12,063 bases of DNA, taken from positions 1-12,063 of the forward strand of contig CAJKHT010000084.1 of assembly GCA_905199755.1 (NCBI GenBank), in the 5' to 3' direction. This DNA comes from an uncultured Eubacteriales bacterium (GTDB lineage Bacteria > Bacillota > Clostridia > UBA1381). The first letter of the stretch is position 1. Every line of letters begins with the position of its first letter. Under the pieces are notes generated by a model. It was not told the DNA's origin. It saw nothing but the letters and a program-made list of their open reading frames with translations, and ran no database searches. Of this stretch, positions 8,904 to 12,063 are shown one piece after another. Made by a program: the position numbers and the translations under genes.

Positions 8904-11701
8904 TCTATACTCCCGTCATTTATGCACTTTATGAGCCTTTCCGCTTTCTGTTCAAGCTCACCGCCGTTTGTTTCTTTCAAAGTATATACCGCGGCTTTTC
9001 CGAAAAATCCGCCGCCGTCATATTTATCTTTGTACTGTGCCGTACCTGTTTCGGTATATAATATAATCTCGCTGTAATTTCCGCATGCGTCCGCTATCCT
9101 GACATATGACGGAACCGGGCCGTTTTCGGGTATTTTATATTCTTTCTTATTCACCCACAGCGATGCATTATGCAGATTATGCGGCAAACGCAAAACAAAA
9201 TCATTGCCCGGATTTTTGATTTTTCGGCAGTACACCCATTTTCCGCTGTCCTCCGTATCCGTGAAAAAGTATGCCGGAGCTTTCAGAGGCACTTTTACGC
9301 TTTTAATAAGTAATTTTTCCGCTTCTTCACAGCTTATGTCCGCCGTATCGGCTGATACACAGCTCCAGCCGTCCGTAATATCATAAGCTTCGTTTTTTTC
9401 ATCATACGGCATTATCATATGACACCATTTTACCTTTTTCCCGTGCTTGGTGTTATCTATAATAACCGATTTTTTATCAAGCGTATTTGGGTAGCCCTCC
9501 ACTGTTTCAAGCGTTATTTTGCCTCCGCCATATACATCCTTTATATACATTCCCGTATATTCCGGTGTTTTCGTTATTACCGCATTGCCGTACATAACGG
9601 CAGACGAACGGGCAATAAGACGCATTGTAAAATCATGTTCATTTTCAAATTCAGCCTCATCCTCTATAAGCCAGAATGCATCGTTTACAAGCGTACATCT
9701 GCGCGTAACCGAAACGGCATCGGGGAAATTCTGTCTGTATATCGGGGTTACATCGGCATATATGGATTTATTCTTCGCATCAACCTCGGATTTACCGATC
9801 TGCTCCGCACTGCCGCGCGGACGCATTGCTTCATATCCGTCAACCACTATTGCGGAATGTGCGCCGACACAGCCGTAGCCGTCATTAACCGTTATTTTTT
9901 CTATGGACATAAAGCCGAAGCTTTTTTCCGTGTCGCTGAACTTAAATCTGCCACAGTCTCCGCACGGCACTCCCTCGGTCAGAAGCGGTGTACCGTATGC
10001 CGAAAGAATAAGTGCGTTTGGATTGCAGTGAAAACGTGCGATATGCTCCTCCCGTGCATTGTCAAACATCTGTACCGCCGCAAGCTCCATATTTTCCGAG
10101 ACAATGCAGGCGGCAATATCTTTCATATACCACGAATCAAAAGGCTTTGATTCTTTTTCGCCGTCATGATACCATATAAGCGTCCACACAAGGTCATCAA
10201 AGCCCCAGCCCGTGATAACCGAAAAAGCATAATCCGTATAATTTTTAAGCAGGCTTGTATATTTTTTCTCGTTCGTTCTGCGCGCATTGTAGCTTAGACA
10301 TTGAAGTGTCGGAAGAATATATCCGTAATGGTCCCACGGCAGTGCAAGTCCGTCGGGCATTATTTCGCGTGCCATTGTTTCCGATACACTGCGGCATTTT
10401 TCAAAGCAGTCCTTTTTGTAAATTCTCTCCAAAAGCTCCGTACCGAACGGAATACATGAAGCTATAACATGATTCATATAGGTACTGCCTTCTCCGCTGT
10501 AACCCTCTTTTCCCATTTCACCGAGTACAAACTCAACACGGTCGATACTTTCGCAAAACATCATTTGTGCAATTTTGCTGTTAAACGGCGGATTTCCGAA
10601 AATATATCCCGTAAGCGCACAGCTTATGGCAAGCGACAGCGTTTGGTTATCGGCTGTTTCGGGATACGGCTTCACTCTGAAACAGCTGTAATAATACATA
10701 AACTGGTGCGCTGTGAATTTTTCCGCAATGCTTACAGCCTCCCCGGTTGAAACAGCCCCCGATGCATAAAGCCATTGCAGATACAGCGCCCACCGTGCAT
10801 GAGGGAAAGCAAAGCACCATGAATGGAAATGCACACCCGGATTATACCGCAGATTTTCCAGTGAAGCCGCATATTTTTTTACCGCTACCACGGCACGCGG
10901 GTAATCGGCATCACCGTCCGAAATAATTGCCGCAAACGGCTCAAACCAAGGATATCCGCCCTGCTTTGCTTTATGCTTTATACCGCTCCAAAGCTGTGAT
11001 ATAAATTCATCATGCGTATTGAGAATTTTTTTCCGCAGTCCGTCAATGTCATCTATGTAAAACGGTTTTTGGTTAAGCTCGTCATTAAATTCAAAGCCGA
11101 CACGCTTTTCCGCGGACGGCTTTATGCCGTTCAAAGCCTTTTCCGCCTCCTTGTGGGTACACCATTCGGGATCGTTTTCCGCTTTTCGGAGAGTATCGGC
11201 ACACTCTTCACAGCATAATGCCCCAAGCGCCTTTACCGCCGCCGCACGTACACTGTAGTCCTCATTCTGATTTTCGGCGCATCCGCACATTGCCGCACAT
11301 AAGTTTTTCGCAGGCTTTACATTTTCCCTCTGACCGATTTTCAGCACCGAAAGACATACCGCCTGTTTAATTTTTCCGCGGCGCTGCCATGCCTGTTTTT
11401 CCCGTTCCGTTGTACCGTCGGGGAAAACTATATCATCAACTTCATTATCGCCTGCCGCGGCATCGGTGTTCTTAAGTCCCGCAGGCTGGGTATATAAAGG
11501 CTCCTCATTCTCTGCCTTAAGCAGATTTTCAAGCATCGGAAAATGCTTTGCACTGCCGTACATTCCGATTGCCACAGCCGCACTGTATCTTACGAAAAAA
11601 TCTTCCGACATAACAGCCTCCGAAATGATTTTTTCCCATTCGCCGTATCTCATATCCTCCTTTTTAAAGCAGCCTTCCATCTTTTCAAAACATTCATGCA
11701 T
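8900..11701 (-). CDS. HEAT-repeat/heparinase II-III-like polysaccharide lyase fusion
   Basis: This is a 933-residue protein without signal peptide or membrane segment, so probably cytoplasmic. Residues ~20-195 are alpha-helical HEAT-like repeats (e.g. 'VRYSAAVAIGMYG', 'YSVRAAAVKALGAL'). Residues ~205-560 look like the alpha/alpha toroid of heparinase II/III-type lyases, with 'FHSWCFAFPHARWALYLQW', 'GYSGEGSTYMNH' and 'WDHYGY'. From ~570 on there is a beta-sandwich with the family-like pattern 'YADVTPIYRQNF...TRRCTLVNDAFWLIEDEAE'. The inferred job is beta-elimination of uronic-acid-containing oligosaccharides after import. The exact lyase family and substrate are not resolvable, and catalytic residues are guesses. 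I chose ATG at 11701 over GTG at 11716 because GGTGGGGG (11718-11711) is an ideal ribosome site for the ATG and contains the GTG. The stop overlaps the kinase start. Seven cysteines lie between residues 135 and 181. Confidence 0.85.
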   Translation of the reverse strand: MHECFEKMEGCFKKEDMRYGEWEKIISEAVMSEDFFVRYSAAVAIGMYGSAKHFPMLENLLKAENEEPLYTQPAGLKNTDAAAGDNEVDDIVFPDGTTEREKQAWQRRGKIKQAVCLSVLKIGQRENVKPAKNLCAAMCGCAENQNEDYSVRAAAVKALGALCCEECADTLRKAENDPEWCTHKEAEKALNGIKPSAEKRVGFEFNDELNQKPFYIDDIDGLRKKILNTHDEFISQLWSGIKHKAKQGGYPWFEPFAAIISDGDADYPRAVVAVKKYAASLENLRYNPGVHFHSWCFAFPHARWALYLQWLYASGAVSTGEAVSIAEKFTAHQFMYYYSCFRVKPYPETADNQTLSLAISCALTGYIFGNPPFNSKIAQMMFCESIDRVEFVLGEMGKEGYSGEGSTYMNHVIASCIPFGTELLERIYKKDCFEKCRSVSETMAREIMPDGLALPWDHYGYILPTLQCLSYNARRTNEKKYTSLLKNYTDYAFSVITGWGFDDLVWTLIWYHDGEKESKPFDSWYMKDIAACIVSENMELAAVQMFDNAREEHIARFHCNPNALILSAYGTPLLTEGVPCGDCGRFKFSDTEKSFGFMSIEKITVNDGYGCVGAHSAIVVDGYEAMRPRGSAEQIGKSEVDAKNKSIYADVTPIYRQNFPDAVSVTRRCTLVNDAFWLIEDEAEFENEHDFTMRLIARSSAVMYGNAVITKTPEYTGMYIKDVYGGGKITLETVEGYPNTLDKKSVIIDNTKHGKKVKWCHMIMPYDEKNEAYDITDGWSCVSADTADISCEEAEKLLIKSVKVPLKAPAYFFTDTEDSGKWVYCRKIKNPGNDFVLRLPHNLHNASLWVNKKEYKIPENGPVPSYVRIADACGNYSEIILYTETGTAQYKDKYDGGGFFGKAAVYTLKETNGGELEQKAERLIKCINDGSIE

Positions 11702-11710
11702 CGGATTATC

Positions 11711-11718
11711 CCCCACCT
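11711..11718 (-). promoter_or_regulatory. Ribosome binding site deciding the lyase start
   Basis: GGTGGGGG lies 8 bases before the ATG at 11701. The alternative GTG start at 11716 falls inside this site and has no good site of its own, so the protein most likely begins MHECFEKMEG. Confidence 0.7.
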
Positions 11719-11733
11719 TATATTATAAATAAA

Positions 11734-11778
11734 TTCAAATCAAGAGACCTCCGCCCGGCGGCAGTCTCCTGTTTTGAA
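11734..11778 (-). terminator. Long stem-loop, terminator-like
   Basis: The arms at 11734-11748 and 11764-11778 pair over 15 positions with one mismatch and one G-T wobble. Inside them a GC-rich inner stem (CCGC/GCGG) has a 3-base loop, separated by a two-base internal mismatch. The outer arms are A-rich on one side and T-rich on the other, the form of a bidirectional intrinsic terminator. The T tract on the minus strand is interrupted, so termination may be partial. It sits between the solute-binding protein gene and the lyase operon, where it could reduce read-through. Confidence 0.5.
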
Positions 11779-11792
11779 ATCATTTACCGCGT

Positions 11793-11826
11793 CAGGGCAT
11801 GACTGCTTTTAAACTGTCATGCCCTG
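11793..11826 (-). terminator. Perfect 11-bp inverted repeat after the solute-binding protein gene
   Basis: CAGGGCATGAC (11793-11803) and GTCATGCCCTG (11816-11826) are perfect inverted repeats around a 12-base loop, 16 bases after the stop codon at 11842. On the minus strand no T run follows, so it may protect the 3' end of the message rather than terminate. On the plus strand the right arm is followed by a T-rich stretch. Confidence 0.5.
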
Positions 11827-11841
11827 CTGTTCTTTTATTTC

Positions 11842-12063
11842 TTATCCGTTATTTGTTTTTTTCCACTCATCATACTGCTTCTGAGTTTCTTCAATAACCT
11901 GATCTATTCCGGCTTCCTTAAGCTTTTGCGCATACTGACCGATTGTTTCTTCGGCATTTCCGACGCCCACCTTAAGCGGCAGCTCGTAGGATGTGGCAAG
12001 ATTGTTTATTGCCGCAATACGATCCTTAATTGATGCGGTATCGGTATAGAAGCCGAGTATCGG
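11842..12063 (-). CDS. ABC-transporter solute-binding protein, LplA/YtcQ-like, C-terminal fragment
   Basis: Only the last 73 codons are present; the gene continues past the right edge. The peptide reads ILGFYTDTASIKDRIAAINN, then a short linker, then 'AEETIGQYAQKLKEAGIDQVIEETQKQYDEWKKTNNG' and a TAA stop at 11844-11842. This matches the C-terminal pattern of DUF3502-type extracellular binding proteins (a 'GF.FD..' strand, an 'IAAI.N' helix, then 'KLK.AGID.II.E.Q.Q.DEW'). These lipoproteins deliver oligosaccharides to ABC permeases of the LplB/YtcP type, which would be expected beyond the right edge. The signal peptide and binding site cannot be seen. It is separated from the lyase gene by 140 bases holding two stem-loops, so it may belong to an upstream transporter operon. 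Confidence 0.85.
   Translation of the reverse strand, partial: PILGFYTDTASIKDRIAAINNLATSYELPLKVGVGNAEETIGQYAQKLKEAGIDQVIEETQKQYDEWKKTNNG

Noticed and set aside
11714..11716. GTG start for the lyase gene
   Set aside because: The GTG is part of the Shine-Dalgarno sequence for the ATG at 11701 and has no site of its own.
11722..11727. TATAAT as a -10 box for the lyase operon
   Set aside because: The implied transcript start would fall inside the ribosome binding site, and the -35 hexamer at 17-base spacing is poor. Likely chance in AT-rich DNA.

Overview
The window reads as part of a carbohydrate-utilisation locus from a Gram-positive anaerobe of the Clostridia type, probably an uncultured gut or rumen bacterium. 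The evidence is AT-leaning DNA, strong GGAGG-type ribosome binding sites, a YesM/YesN-type two-component pair, a DUF3502-type (LplA/YtcQ-like) solute-binding protein, and secreted proteins with GLUG, CBM6-like and SGNH-hydrolase domains. No marker gene fixes the species. Every convincing gene lies on the minus strand, so transcription runs from high to low coordinates.

In transcription order: (1) 12063-11842, the C-terminal end of an ABC-transporter solute-binding protein. (2) 11841-11702, a 140-base gap with two strong stem-loops. (3) 11701-8900, a cytoplasmic protein with N-terminal HEAT-like repeats fused to a heparinase II/III-like polysaccharide lyase fold. (4) 8903-7233, a YesM-type sensor histidine kinase. 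(5) 7240-5669, a YesN-type response regulator with an AraC DNA-binding domain. (6) 5665-3101, a large secreted protein that is probably a beta-propeller. (7) An AT-rich gap of about 108 bases. (8) 2992 to the left edge, a secreted multidomain region (signal peptide, GLUG repeats, CBM6-like and two SGNH esterase-like domains) whose reading frame is broken twice.

Genes 3 to 6 are tightly packed: a 4-base ATGA overlap, an 8-base overlap and a 3-base gap. They are very probably one operon with translational coupling. A plausible model is that the secreted proteins bind and deacetylate an extracellular glycan, the transporter imports oligosaccharides, the HEAT-lyase protein cleaves them inside the cell, and the sensor/regulator pair controls the set. 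The glycan cannot be named from the sequence.

The most notable points are: a 7-A tract directly after the start codon of the GLUG gene, where one more A would restore a perfect signal peptide; a frame switch where the GLUG domain meets the tail of a CBM6-like domain; a tandem SGNH pair in which one copy keeps all catalytic blocks and the other has lost them; and the HEAT-lyase fusion. I saw no tRNA, rRNA, CRISPR array or mobile element.
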